DNA from: Alternaria dauci
Taxonomy: Eukaryota > Ascomycota > Dothideomycetes > Pleosporales > Pleosporaceae
DNA length: 64,000 nt
Direction of reading: 5' to 3'
NCBI RefSeq assembly: GCF_042100115.1
Contig: NC_091280.1
Location: forward strand, 1,736,001 to 1,800,000
The notes under the pieces are model-generated. The model searched no databases. It saw only the letters and a list, made by a program, of their open reading frames with translations, and was not told the DNA's origin. The position numbers and the translations under genes are program-made. Positions 24,501 through 37,477 of the stretch are shown here, one piece after another; the first letter of the stretch is position 1, and every line of letters starts with the position of its first letter.

Positions 24501-27500
24501 ATGATGATCAACTGCAGCTCACTCCGGCTCGGTCACTTGACCACACCGCTCAGATCTTTCCTTTCGAACTCTCTTTAAGCCTCCTTCGGCCGCTACTGTC
24601 GGTACACCTACCGAGCAGCTTCACAAAAACGCGTTGTGGCCCACGTGTCGCGCTCAACACCTTCAGTGATCTGGAGTAACCCTGCCGATAGCCATACGGG
24701 GCCACCTGCTCATCCCTCCTCGGTGGTTGTGCGTATTCGGTGTTAGCTGGCAGCCTTCTTTTCTCGCGCTGCATGGTTGTTGCATCGTATGGAACCCGAA
24801 TGCGAAGGCGCGAAGTGGTCACAGCGCAAGGATGATGACAGGAGAATGCATAGGGGACGATAGCCTTGGTTCGACGATGGGAAAGGCGACTCGACTTTGC
24901 CATTACCAAGCGTCCATGTTCCCTACATGTTGACGACAGCTTCATCGTTGCGCGAATGCATAGTTGATCTGTGTTCCTCAGGCAGAATGTGTTGCTATGT
25001 GTAACCAGGTCGTTCCTAGCTCTTCAACTTGGGTCTTGTTTGTCCGCATTGCGTGCCTGACGTTAACAGGGACTTTCCCCGTATCCACAAAGTCACGTGT
25101 ACGGACTCTTTTACCTCAAAGGGCCTTCTACGAGCGCCTTAACAACCATAAAATTATGGTTTATAGCGATGACGTGGTGCACCCCAGTGCGTCGACGCCT
25201 CATATAATTCAAAAATGAAAGGAAAGGCCTGCCAGTCTGTCATCTGATCATCATCGCGTTGCGCGCAGGCATGATGCCAGTAAAATTGTTCTACGCGAGG
25301 CAGACGCGAACCATGGGAGACACGAAACAGTTGCGCGATATGGGCGATTCTAGCTCCCGCGATGTAGCCAAACTCAATCGCTTCTTCAGCAAACTCTCTT
25401 TCGGCGGAATCATCGTTTGGTAGCGAGTGCGATAGTGAGGCGATCATCGACGGTGCCCAACGTCCCAGCTGCTAGCATCATGTCTTGGAATGAGTCGCGA
25501 GCACTAAGATGATCCGGCGATGGGCGGCATGGCGCAATGGTACTTTCCACGATTCGGCCCTTGGGAGGACATCACTGCCCTTGACTCAAGCATTCCTCTT
25601 CTCGGGGACGAAAGTGAGAGGTATCTAGTTGGACAATGCGGATGTGCAGGGACAAGCCTTGCCTGTCATTGCAGACCGGGATCATCCCACCTGCGATCGT
25701 CTGCACGGTCGCATCATACTTGATGAAGCCCTAGCCTCGGAGCATTTACTCGCCTGGCGCTAGAATGCGGTTCGTGGTGCTTTGCAATGCGAACGGGCAG
25801 AGGGTAGGCGTGGGCGCCCGCGCGAGCGTAAAGTAGGCGATCACAGCTGTCATGCTGGTGCGGGTGAGGTCCTGACTCTGGCAGCATGCTGGTACACTGT
25901 GGATGCGCCGACGTTTTGACTTGTGTCGTGACGTCTCGAAGGCTGGCGTTAATGTCCGAGATGGCAGATGTCGGTATGGGGTGGTTGCTGCATATGGTGG
26001 AGGTGGAGGGTGACACTCACCGCTCCTGCTGTCAGTACCAAAGCGATGGATACCCACAATAGCACCGCCGTTGCTGGCATAGCTGTCGGCAATAGATGTA
26101 CTCACGAAGCCGGCGTGGACGGCTGTCGATCGCGGTTCTTTCGGCAAATCTTGTTGCTAACATGACCTGCACTCTTGTACCGTGTCGGTAATTTCGGATG
26201 GGCTGGTTGTGGTGAGAAGGGTCCTGGTCGATGGCCGGATGCGAGACCAAGGTCCCTGCTGGGCTTGCGTTGTCATGAGTAGCGGAGAAGAGAAGGAGGG
26301 GCAACGGTCGGCGATATGGATAATTCCGTGCAAACCTCCTTCTCGAAGGTCGGGCCTGCAAGGATCATGGCTGATAGTCGAGAGTGTTATGCGCAAGGCC
26401 GCGTAGGGCGGCAGTAGCAACAATTTCGCGACAATTTCGCCCAGAGGCAATAACCAAGGGAAAGATTGCCTGTAGCAGGATTGCGCACGTCCGACGAAGC
26501 TGCGCGTAGATTGCGATGAAAGGCCGCAAAAGTTGGCCCTCGAGACTCTGCTCGCACAGCAAGTGTGACTGCATTATTATTACTGAGAACGTCGTCATCC
26601 CACGCATAGCCGTCGCGGGCCTGAGTCCGATGCATAGGATGATTGACTGGTGATGGTCGTTGGCGAGAGGGAGCGCTGAGTGGCTACATTTACAAAGGTA
26701 CCCCTCCCTCGGGACCTCCCAATATTTGCCTGCACCAGTCGTGGCGGCAAAATGGTACGATACGTTCCCTTGATCGCCGCTGGACATGAGCATCGGTTCT
26801 TGGTACTCGGAATTGATGGACGCATGGTGACAGCATACATTGGCGCACCGTTCCTGTAGACGGGTGTGCTGCAAACAGGAATGCTATGTGGCTGGTGAAA
26901 TTTGTAGACGAAGCCTCTGCGCCCCCATGGCCCGTCATTGCATGTTGCGTCTTGCCCACATCATCAATCACGTTGTTCTGGATGCGCCATGATTGCAAGC
27001 GAGATGGAACCGGAATCTGAGACACTTGCGCAAAACCAAGATGATGCGCAGATCACTCGCGAAGCACAATCCACGGGCTTGAAGGGGCGCTCCGATCTAC
27101 CTGGACCAAGAACCCGATTGGCAGGAACCGGGAACCAGCTCGAATCAAGGGGATTGCTAACGAGGTGGCGCTCCTTCATCTCCATCCCGCCATTGCTTTT
27201 TGTAAGGGAGCCTTCGCCTAAACTCTATCACACGCCTGGCAAGCAGTACTTACTCCATGACCAATGCGCACGAGAGCTTGGAATTGCTTGTTGGGTTTCA
27301 GGGCCGCTACCGAGCACATTGCTTTCTGCCGTTCCTGTGGGGAGACAAAGGGTGGTGGCGCTCTGTGCGGTGTCACGTCCGTTGTGAAGGATTCGAAGGA
27401 TTCGTCCTCCGCGAAACGGATAGACGATTGCACAAGGGTCCAGAATCAGACCATTTGCTTTCCTTTTGACGGCAGCCAGTGAACCAACGCAACCGAGCTC

Positions 27501-29062
27501 ACTCTAATGTTGACGTCGGCTCATGGTGGAGACCCCAACGACGAGTTTGGGTAACAAGCCGTTGTTGTTGCCATGCCCGCCGCAATGCTGGTTTCAGCAT
27601 TATTGAAAGCACGAGTTTGTTATTTGGTCATCCCACATGGTTAGATGAGTGACCCGGGGCTCGGAGAATAGTTAAGTGACGATCGTCACTCCAGGCTCAT
27701 GCGTTCATGTGCTGGAACGCATGCGCGGGAAGGTGACCAGATTGTGTTTGCAAGCCACATGTGACCTGCTCGAACCGCTACTGGTATGTGCTTAAGTCGG
27801 AGCCGGACATCGGAGATGCATGCGCGCGCTGTCCAGGCTACTTTGTTGCACCGTGACGAGACGCCTCGGGATAAAAGAAGCAACAAATGACAACATGTGA
27901 AATTCCCCCCCCCCAGGCATACGACATGCTGCCGTATTTCTCGCTTTGCAGAGTATGGCACCCCAAGAGGGGTATTGATACCCCGAGGACATGTCAGGAG
28001 TCAGTGGCCCGACGGTGCCTTCACGCCTCCTACCTGGAGGTGTACCACAATTGGTCCCAATACTCAAAATCAGGGATATCGACTGTGGTAATACAGAAAT
28101 CCTCAATGGTCTAGCCATAGCCTCCTGGAAAATCATTTTAGTATCTGCGGGTATCGTTTATCGTTTCCAGAACAATGCAGCTCGCTTGGAGAGAGCGTGG
28201 GCGGATGAATGTCTACTTGAACTTGAGCCCTGATCATAACACACCGCAAAAAGCTTTGTCCAACATGAGATTGACGCGGGAGATGCACCAGTAACAACTA
28301 TGATCTACGAAACTCCAGATATTCATTATTGTTACTTGTATAGTCAAGGAACCTGCGGTAAACCAGGGCGTGCATCGATTGTCATAGGTGGTGGAAGCAT
28401 GGGCGAGCAACTTCCCAGTCATCGAGACTGACGGCAAGTGTCTGACGCATGCGGCACAATTTTTACGCAAAAGTTGCGACATGGATAACCCATCATGAAC
28501 GATTTATGCGATCGAGACCCTGTCGTTTGAGTGTCAAATGTGGCTCTGACGTGTTCAGTTTCCGCTAGGTTTGGAGGATTACTGACATGCAATGCAAAGT
28601 ATCGTTTCCCTACCCGACCGGTCCTCATCAACACAGGCAATTGCACGAACACAGCTTGTTTTTCGTAGACAGTATTGAATCGATGGATTTTGACGCAACT
28701 TGGAGCATTGAACCGCTCATGCAGGTCCTCTATTATAGTACAAGAAAGTAAAGGCGATTGATGGACTGATGCCGCGCGCCTTGATGCGATAGCGAAATGC
28801 TGTCTTGACTAGAAACTAAGATTTGCGGAATAAACGTACATTATCGCGATCGACGGCGATATAGGATATCGTTGATGACTGAAAAGAAACTCCAGTGAAA
28901 TGCATAACACGGTGGGAAACGCCCGGAACGCCGATGCGTGTAAATGGTATCGTTGGCAAGATATGGCTGAACAAAGCATGTCGTGGATGTAGACCACTAG
29001 ATGGTAGGTCTAGGCTTGTCAAGGCCGATTGCGTGAGACAGTTGGTGATGGCTTTTGGCTCG
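21597..29062. other. 7.5-kb gene-poor region
   Basis: I find no gene I can support. Base composition is uneven, with AT-rich patches around 22.3-24.0 kb and moderate GC elsewhere. Open frames reach 60-170 codons, overlap on opposite strands, and lack domains or intron signals. A C10 run lies at 27905-27914 and a short direct repeat (CAATTTCGC...) at about 26420-26440. No terminal repeats, transposase motifs or strong RIP-like AT bias were recognised, so an old degraded element remains possible but unproven. Confidence 0.5.
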
Positions 29063-30303
29063 TTATGTCGTCAGGGCGGTGCTGGAAGCTGCGTGGCAAC
29101 CGCGCTCGTGTCGCTTCATGTTGCTGCGCACACTGAAGGCCTTGCCACATCCCGGCTGCGGGCACTTGTAGGGCTTCTCGCCAGTGTGGCTGTGGCTGTG
29201 GATGCGCAGGCTGCTTGGGCGCGAGAAAGCCTTGTTGCAGGTTGAGCAGATGTAGCGGTCCTGCGACTGGGGAAACTGCGACTGGCTGGAGGTGCTGATG
29301 TAGTGGTGGTGTTGCCACGGATTCGAGCCGTTAGCACCCGGGCTGGGTACAGGAGCTGGTAATGGTATTGTGTGCGGCTGGAAGTTGGAGGGAAGCGGGC
29401 GCTGCGCATACATGGCAGCGCTGTTGTAGGAGTGGTGCTCAGGCGAGTAGAATGAAGTCGACGAGGCAGCGCCTGGCGAAGACTGGTAAGGAGACTGGCC
29501 ATAGATAGAAGCACTGTAGGGGGACATAGAGTGCGATGGCAGCGAGTCGCGCTTCATTGGAGGCATTGACGAAAAGGTCTGGCGTTGCTGGTGAGGCTCC
29601 ATGTTGTTGAGCGAGCCACCGACAAAGTAGGGCGCCGATGCAGCGGAGTGGTTGGATGCAGTTGAAGGGGACTGGGTACCGTCGTGGGCCACATCTGGAT
29701 GCATGGGCGGAGTCGGAGGCAGTGTCATCCTTGGGTTGCTCGGCGCAGGCCCTTGAGCGTAGGCCGGTTGTGATGGTTGCTGCATGGCTGCTGCCCCTCC
29801 CTGCTGTGCCTGCCTTAGTTGCGGCGATGACGACTGGCGATGTTGTGACTGAGGACTTGGGGAAGCTGCAACGCAAGTTAGTCTTGTAACGAGGGAAGGT
29901 GAAAAGACGAGTGTTTACCTGTCTCAGATGCAGCCTTTTCATTGCCGGCAAACTCGAGAAGACTGGAGATTGACGGCAGTGACGGCTTCTTTTCCTCTGC
30001 TGGTGGTGATGGCGGCGACTGAGGCCGTTGCTGTTGTTGTTGTTGTTGTTGTTGTTGCTGCTGTTGCTGCTGTGCTTGGTGGGAGTATTGTTGTTGCTGT
30101 TGTTGGTAGTGCTGCTGCTGATGTTGTCGGTATTGTTGCTCGACTTGCTGTGGTTGTGAAGGAGCATGTACGGGATACGATGAAGCGGCAACACCCGACA
30201 TGGGGAATGCACGAGGCTGCGATTGTTGGAAGTAGGTCGGGTGCTGGAACGCTTCGCGCTCCCTAACGCTGCCGTGTACCATACTGGCGAGATGCATTGC
30301 CAT
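29063..30303 (-). CDS. C2H2 zinc-finger transcription factor, MtfA type, with poly-glutamine tract
   Basis: Exons 30303-29919 and 29865-29063 with a 53-nt intron; 395 residues. Two adjacent C2H2 fingers close the protein (about residues 333-355, [19 protein letters not shown], and 361-386, [21 protein letters not shown]). Upstream are a Gln-rich region (about 50-93, including a run of about 16 Gln), a conserved-looking block [15 protein letters not shown] (about 107-121) and LPPTPPMHP. The finger pair and the SISSLL and LPPTPP blocks match my memory of MtfA, an Aspergillus regulator of secondary metabolism and conidiation; the assignment is tentative. It is nuclear by family. The start ATG 30303 is the first in frame; an upstream exon cannot be excluded. 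The gene stands alone in a gene-poor region. Confidence 0.85.
30028..30074. repeat. Trinucleotide repeat encoding poly-Gln
   Basis: TTG/CTG units on the plus strand (CAA/CAG on the coding strand) encode the glutamine run of the C2H2 factor. Likely variable in length between strains. Confidence 0.95.
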
Positions 30304-33300
30304 GGAGAAGGTGGTGTTCACGGGTCACAACAGTGGCTGCGTAACAAGATGGAGGTGGAGTGGGTGAAGGGGCGGGCAAGTGATGATGACTAGATGGGGA
30401 GTAGTCAGAGCGACGGGTACAAGCAGATGTAGAGCCAGGAATTCGGGCCTGCAGCATTCAAGTACGATGTCGAGGGGATTGGCGAGATTCAGCACGAAGC
30501 CCGTTCGCACCGTAGCGTCGTCAGTGGGCCTGTCGTTCCCTGTCCAAATTGCGTTTGAGCGGGCGATGAGGCGGCGGACCGTTGTCAAAAAGCCCACGTC
30601 CCACTCGAGTTAGCCCGAGACGCTCAGTCCCTTGCAACGGCAATGCAGATGACAGACGGACGAGGTTTAGAGTGAGGATGTGCACGCCCCGTAGTAATGC
30701 CTTGGCCGAGCGATCCGCCCACGCATCCCAGACGTGCCAATCGACGCTGCACCGGCGCAGCAGCGGTTTTGGGACGCTCTAAGCAGGGCCCCTGGTGAGG
30801 GTGCCAGGACAGGCTGCCCTGCACTGCAGATCGACCGTTCCAGGAGATACCTGAGGAGAATCCTCGTGGGCCTTTCGGAAGCAAGTAAGCTGCAGTCACG
30901 CTGGGATCGAGTGAATGCCCGCGACGTTCCCAACGGCGCGGATCAACTCTCGCCGAAGCTTCTCACGCTGCTGCCGCGCCAGATGACGACTCAGGCCGTA
31001 CGTCGCCGACTGCTGAGTCCTGCCAGCTGTTCCCTCGACGGCGCTTGGGGAGGGGGGTGGGAGGTGGTTGACGATGCAAAGCGTCTGCTCTGCACCGTCC
31101 CAGGGCTGTACCGATCGCCTGTCTTGCTAGACAGCAGAGTACACTGCCCACCTGATTCTCGAAAAGTCCAAATGATCCACCGCGGCTTGTATCTCTGTGG
31201 TCGCGGGCGTCGAGACAATACGGCTCGCGCTGACGAAGGATTACGCAGGGGGCGAAGCTTGGGAACGGCAGCCGATGCTGGGATTCAGAAGGAGACAGAA
31301 TGTGAGACGAGCCAAACGCGATGCTGCGCCTTTGGCACATTTTAAAGAAGCCTCAGCCGTGTCCATCCATCCTCATGTCGCCTGCGTAAAAAAGGGACCA
31401 TCGCAAGCCATGGCAGTCAACTAGACGATAGCAGCGTGTCGTCCCGCGAGAGTTTGGCTGAAGGGCACCTCGGAAGCGAGCCAAGCGCCTCGTGCAGCAG
31501 AAGCTGTCTAATGCCACCCACCAAAGCGCTGCCCTGACCACTCACTCGACTGCATTTTCTAAAAAAAATCTGTTCCCCATTAGAGAGGGTCTGTCTCGTC
31601 CGCGGTGATGCTCATGGCTGCAGCCGCTGGGCGAAGCGAAGCATGGCGTGCGGGCTGATTTGTTGGCAGTTATTGGAGGCGGTCGGCCTTTGATCCAGTC
31701 TCTGTCGTCTGTCTGGTGGTAACGCGTCGCACCGAGCTGTGTCACCGCCCATTGGCGGTCACGGGACTGACTCGTCCCAGCCTCGCTCTCATGTGCACCG
31801 TGTCGACGTCTCCAAGGACCTGTCCCAGCACGCTGCACCGAGAACGCTCACCGCATGTTTGCTTGCTCCAGCTAATGATTAGGCCGCGTACCATGGACAG
31901 ATTGGTTTCAGCACAAAGGCAAGCGCGGGAAGTCAACATCGACGGCTCGACGGCTGTTGCCTTTTTGCAGCGACCGTCTCCGACCCCGGCAGGCGACGTC
32001 TCTGCGGCGCCGCCAGGGCGGGATGGCGGCGTTATCCCTCGTCTTGGCCTCGTTCGTATGTGGAGGATCTCGTCGAAAGAGGCGGGTCGATCAGCGACAA
32101 GCGCATGTAGCTAATCCCGGGGGCCACGTTCGCTCTCACCATCTGCTCACTACTACTCTAGCCGACCTCCCGCCATCCAGCCACGCACTGCTCTGACTTG
32201 CTTGCGAGCGCCTTCGAGAAGCACGCTGCACGCGAGTGGCATGCCGCCGCTGTCTGCCACTGCCTGCTCATGTGCCTTGCTGCAAGAGGCGCTGCAGATC
32301 CAGTTACCATGCAATCTCCTTTCTGCCTCGTTGTCGAACGCGTGATGCGTTCCGGCCCTCGTACAGCATCTTGCCAGCTCGGTGCTACACCGTCTCGTGG
32401 CTCACTCCTTCGCTAGAACAATGGAAGCACTGGCTCTGCAGGCCTGCCGTAAGTACCACCGCCGACGACGACGACTTGTGCTTCCCAAAGTCACGGGCAC
32501 AGTCGTCAGGGTTTCCGTTGATGAAATTTTGGAATCTCTATCGCTTGGGCCTGCGCGAGTGCCGGGCGTCTCGCGCATCACATACTGCTCTCGTGGATTT
32601 CACGCGGGCCGATGGAGCTCAATCTCCCTAGCGACAATACCCATCTAAATCACTGCAACGCCTCAAGCATGTCAGTGTCGGTATGAACCAGAGCCGTTCC
32701 AGTTTTCCGAGACGCATGTTTGGGTGGCAGGTGCAAATGCTTCGACAGGGTGCATGATCTTCCGGAAGACCACCACCCAGGGATGCTGCGTCCAGTCTTC
32801 AGGGTGCGCGGGACTGGCAGGGATACCAATACCTTGGCCGCATCATGACCCATCATCAGCGGGAACACGCTTACTCCAAGGAGCTTCCCTAGTGCCTTCC
32901 GAGCGATCGTCTCGGCGTTTCATTCTCACGAATCGGCACTCCAGCGGCATCTCTTCCATCATCGACTCCGAACCTTACCCGTCTCTTCCAACGCTACTGT
33001 GCTATTCCACATCTCAACGTTCCCATGCACTACACGCCGTATGAACACTTGAAAACTAAACGCTTTCCACGCTCCCCAGGCTTTTATGGGCCATCAGAAA
33101 TGGCATTGCACTGCCCCTGTATTGTGTTCGCTGTCTGCTCCATGCATGACGTCTTCCAGGGTCGCTCCGGCTAAAACGCCAAAGCAGGACAAGCCCGGAC
33201 ATGGCAAGGCTGTTTTACTCGCTCGTCTTCTCATTGGTCCTAACGGACAACAATATCCCATTAATTTGCCGCGCTGCGTTCACGTCGTGTGATGTTCGAT

Positions 33301-36300
33301 CAGGGCTACAGGAACTTCTTCTGGAGCCATGACGCAGCCACGCGCTCTCGCTAACAGCGATAACACGTCGATCATTCCAGACGTCACGGAACAACCTCCT
33401 GTTGACTTTGCAGTTTCCGGCAACTTCGAGCAAGCATATCGATCCACTTGTGGCTACGTCCTTCGCAACGAGAGCGTAATGCCCTTGTTGAATCGAAGTG
33501 ATGGGCTGCTCCATCGCTAGATGGTAACAGAACGCGGTGCAAGAGTTTGTGTAACTACGCGGACAACTGGCACTGGCATCGTCTGCGCTGCCTCCATCGG
33601 TGGATTTGGTCCTGATTTCGGAAGGGTATACCCTGGTATGTTGATTCCTATAAGCGCTTACTCGTGTAAATTAGGCAATGAAATGAGCCCAACCAAAATG
33701 AGGCGGCACCGACTGATTGGGATAATACCACGAGCAGACCAGCAGTCCCCAGCATCTAGGACTGCTCAAGAACTCATGGTCTGCTCTGAGCTGCACCTCA
33801 GTTACATCGGCCATCGAGCCTCGTCCGCCTTGCATTGGATCCCGGCGTCGCAGGCGTCTAGCTTAGATACAAAGCTCCCTGTACAACGGAAATTATCTCG
33901 CAATATCCACTCAAAGGATTCAGCATCTGTGATCCTTCAATCATGATGGCCTCAAAGCAGGGACTTGATCAGGATGGTGTCTACCCACGCGATGGCATCT
34001 GATCCTTTGCGCTACTGCTACCAGAGCGCAAATTGTCTTTCGAGAATCCCTTGTCGAGGCTTCCGATATCAGTAACACATTTCGGCTACGGCTGCACAGC
34101 GCCACGGTGCGAGTTGCATTGCCGGGCCTCTCCTGCAAACATGGACCACACTTCGTCTTCAACGTCCTCAGTGTCGTCGCCATCTTTTTCCATCAGCACG
34201 CAGGGGTCCGGAAGCAAGAGCAACAACGGCCATTGAGCGGGCCGAATGAGGCAGCAAAAAAACCCAAAGGGTTAACGGCGAAATTGAGCGGTCCAGTTGT
34301 GTGTTTCGTGCCCTGTTCCATCCCCGCCGTTTTGAGCATGTTTTCCGGATCCATTACGCCACGACAAGGGGCCGCGTAGATCATTTCTGATCACCGCGTC
34401 GAGGTGGGATCGGCTGACGGTGAGATTCACCAGGATACAGTGCGGCCAAGTCTCAGATCAGCCGGATCAGAGGGGTTGCCAACCAATACCGTCTCTAACA
34501 GATCACGGGTGAATGCTATTTCGCCTACGATCTAACCGACAGTTCCTCAGCTCTGCGTATCGCCGCCGACGAATGCCCATAAGCATGGTGTTCGGTACGA
34601 CTTCCGTTAACGATCGCAAACGGTACCTGCCGTGGGTATGCCTGCCTTGTCCAGAGACTTAGTAGCTGATTCGAGATGAAGAACGGCACGTCCAGTGCTG
34701 CTGTTTCAGTCGTTCTACCACAAGATCCACTTCTGCAAGACATTCAAGCCATTCACCAGCTAGCCTTCTCTGGCGTCGCAAAAGCACGAGCACATCAAAC
34801 AAGGTATGTGGAGTTCACAATATGAAGCTCATAGCCTTCCCCCCTCGACCCGGTTCAATTGCGTATCAGAGGCCGGCAGTACTCGATAGTGGATTCAAAT
34901 TGTGGAAATGCGATATCTTCCAGACATGACTGGATACACTCAGGATTCTTTTTCCAGGCCCTGTCAAGGTGACTCGGCGTGACCCACCAACGTCCGCGTC
35001 GGCCTGCCTAAGTCCCCTGTCTGCGCAGAAATCGTTAGCGCACCCTCCTCCGCGTGGCTGACGCTCTGTGAAGCTATTCGTAAACGTTGCGTGACAGGAT
35101 GTTAGTATCGTTTTGCCGGCGCCATCCTAACGCTACCGGCCACACCATGAGATCGCTGCTACTGTTACACGCTGACGGCCTTTCTCACTACATTCGGTCT
35201 ACTTTAAGTGTCAGATCTAGAGGAGTCGCCTCTAGTCCTACCCCGTTTCTTCCTTATTCAAGCCATCAGTGCGACGGGTAGCGAAGCAAATCGAGGCCGG
35301 CTGAGGAACGCCCTGCGCGACAGCACAGAGCTTGCTTCTGAAAAGTGGTTCGATATCCGCATATGGCTTGTATTCCGCCAAACGATTTCCACCACTGGAA
35401 TTTGTCCAGGCAGCGTAGCGCTTGAGAAGGATCACACGGTCGCGATCATTACCGATCTATGCTCAACATGATCCGCAATTGTAGCGCCAGGGGGTAGTCG
35501 AGGAGAGTTTTGTTCACACAGCGGTCGATTCACAGGTGCATAACGAACGCAGGACCAAGCTCACGCTTTGCCGCTGTCAATGCGCTTAACTCTAGACTTG
35601 GGAGCGTATGCTGGAGCTTTCGTCTATGCCGTTAGTGACCGTTGTTTTGCATCCTTAACGTCTATCCGGAAGAAGCTTCTTGTGGGATACGAATGTGCAG
35701 CCCATCGACGATGCGAGGGAGTCGAAGGATGCACTGTAAGATTGGCCCGAGGGGCCCACGACACGTCAATCACGAACCCACGATCTCCGTTTGAACTTCG
35801 GCTTCTAATGACTAGCACATGTGAGACCCGGTGCCGCGGGCAGATCCCAAATCCCCTTCCAATGATTACGGATCAACGTGCCCATCTGGGATCTTGAGTT
35901 CATATCGGCACACGCGCATATCTCGCATTCGGGAAGGCCACCCGCTTCATCCCACCTGCAAAATTCGTCACATGTAGGGGCAGAACCGCGCCAGGGTTTT
36001 GGGAATCGGGCCTCACGACAATACGAGGGTGCTACGAAAGGTTCAATGATGTGATAGCACAGTAACCCTGTCGACAGCTGCGAGACGCCTCAGTGCATGC
36101 GCTTGCTACAGTATACTCCGAAGCTACTGCTGCAATGAATATTGGGTGTGTTGCATTGCATATCGCCGAACATTGCGCAGCAGACGGATTACTGTGAGTA
36201 ACAGTGTGGGGCACAAGATCACTATCACGGTCGGTCGGTCTTTTAACAACGTGAAACTTGTCAGCGGATCCACGTTATCAACCTGGCTGTCGGGAGTTCT

Positions 36301-37477
36301 GCCGTCCATGTCCAGTGCATACGTGGACAACACTCTATCGAAACCTAGTCTCCGCCAACACTGGGTAAGACATTTACGTGTGGTGGGCATGTAATACCGG
36401 TCGGGCTTATGCAGCCTGAGGATCATAACATGGGTCTTTGTCCGTCTCCCTCACATTACCCCGTGCTCGTAAGCGCAGCGCAATCTCGATCGCTCAGCGA
36501 TATGGGGTTTCCTTCTTTCCAGTCTGCATGCATGCGTTACGGAATGCTCCTCGGACAAAGCAGTATGTCACTGCCGCACTCTGCAACCGTTCCAAACTTT
36601 GGTACATCGCCGACGACGTTTACTTACACCCGATGAAGGGGTTGCGCGCTGGATCTAACCAGATTCACCATACATCGCAATGCCTCTTTGGCTGCTTCTT
36701 GGTTCTTGTCCCTGGCTCGATACCCGAACCCAGCGCGGGATCTGCCTGTCTGCCTGCTTCAAACTTGATATGCCGCAACGGAGGCAAGTATGACGACATT
36801 AACGACCCACAACGTCTATCACCAAGGTCCAAGTTCAAGATCCTACTTCCCACTTGCGATTCATCACTACATCATGCTTCGAATAGAACTTGGTTTCAGA
36901 GCAGACTTTGTTGCAGGGAGTCAGGTCCAGCAATATACTTGTCACTCTTCAGGCCGCTCGAAGCTTTGCGTCATTCGTGGGAAAACCACATCCCTGGTGG
37001 TAACGAACATGCACATATCGCTCTCACTCCCGCACATCCTGCAGCCAGCCATGCCAGCCCCCCAGCTTACCCGAGCTCGGAGCCGGCGCATCCCATCCCA
37101 TCCCATCCCATCACGCATCCTCGCCCTATAACAGGGTAACCTTATCGTCAGCACGTCTATTACGCCAAAAGGCTTGGGCACAGTTGCACCCAAGGCCCCA
37201 AGCCAGCTAAATCCATCTTCTTTCTCCCCGTCTCTCCGCATATGCGCCGTTGATCCGGGCAACTGTGCCCCATAATACATATGACGTGTGCCATCATGTG
37301 CACCTAGCGATACTCGCATTGATAAAGTCCGTGGAATAGGCCGTTTGTACATTTGCTGTTCCTGTATAGACGAATCGCTTAGACGCACACCAGACCACAC
37401 GTATGCTTTATGCAAGACGCACGTCAATGCCGCCGCCGCCCTCCCTTTGTCTCGTGTCATCTCGCTTGTTCGCTCCT
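30304..37477. other. 7-kb region upstream of the C2H2 factor, no supported gene
   Basis: The first 2.4 kb are GC- and pyrimidine-rich on the plus strand and could be a long promoter and leader. From 33.5 to 36.6 kb composition is more even. Open frames up to about 230 codons occur but none has recognisable domains. One weak candidate is a small plus-strand frame at 32421-32646 beginning ATGGAAGC, with a GTAAGT at 32449 and an AG 54 nt later. A CCCAT tandem repeat lies at 37090-37111. Confidence 0.5.
37090..37111. repeat. (CCCAT)n tandem repeat
   Basis: Four copies of a pentanucleotide in intergenic DNA. Confidence 0.9.

Noticed and set aside
21597..24600. RIP-mutated transposon
   Set aside because: Only moderately AT-rich in patches, and no transposase remnants or terminal repeats seen by eye; not supportable without computation.
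30734..31345. 203-codon plus-strand frame upstream of the C2H2 gene
   Set aside because: GC-rich region with equally long frames on the opposite strand, no domain, no start context and no conserved motif.
36438..37139. 233-codon plus-strand frame
   Set aside because: Low-complexity end derived from the CCCAT repeat and no recognisable domain.
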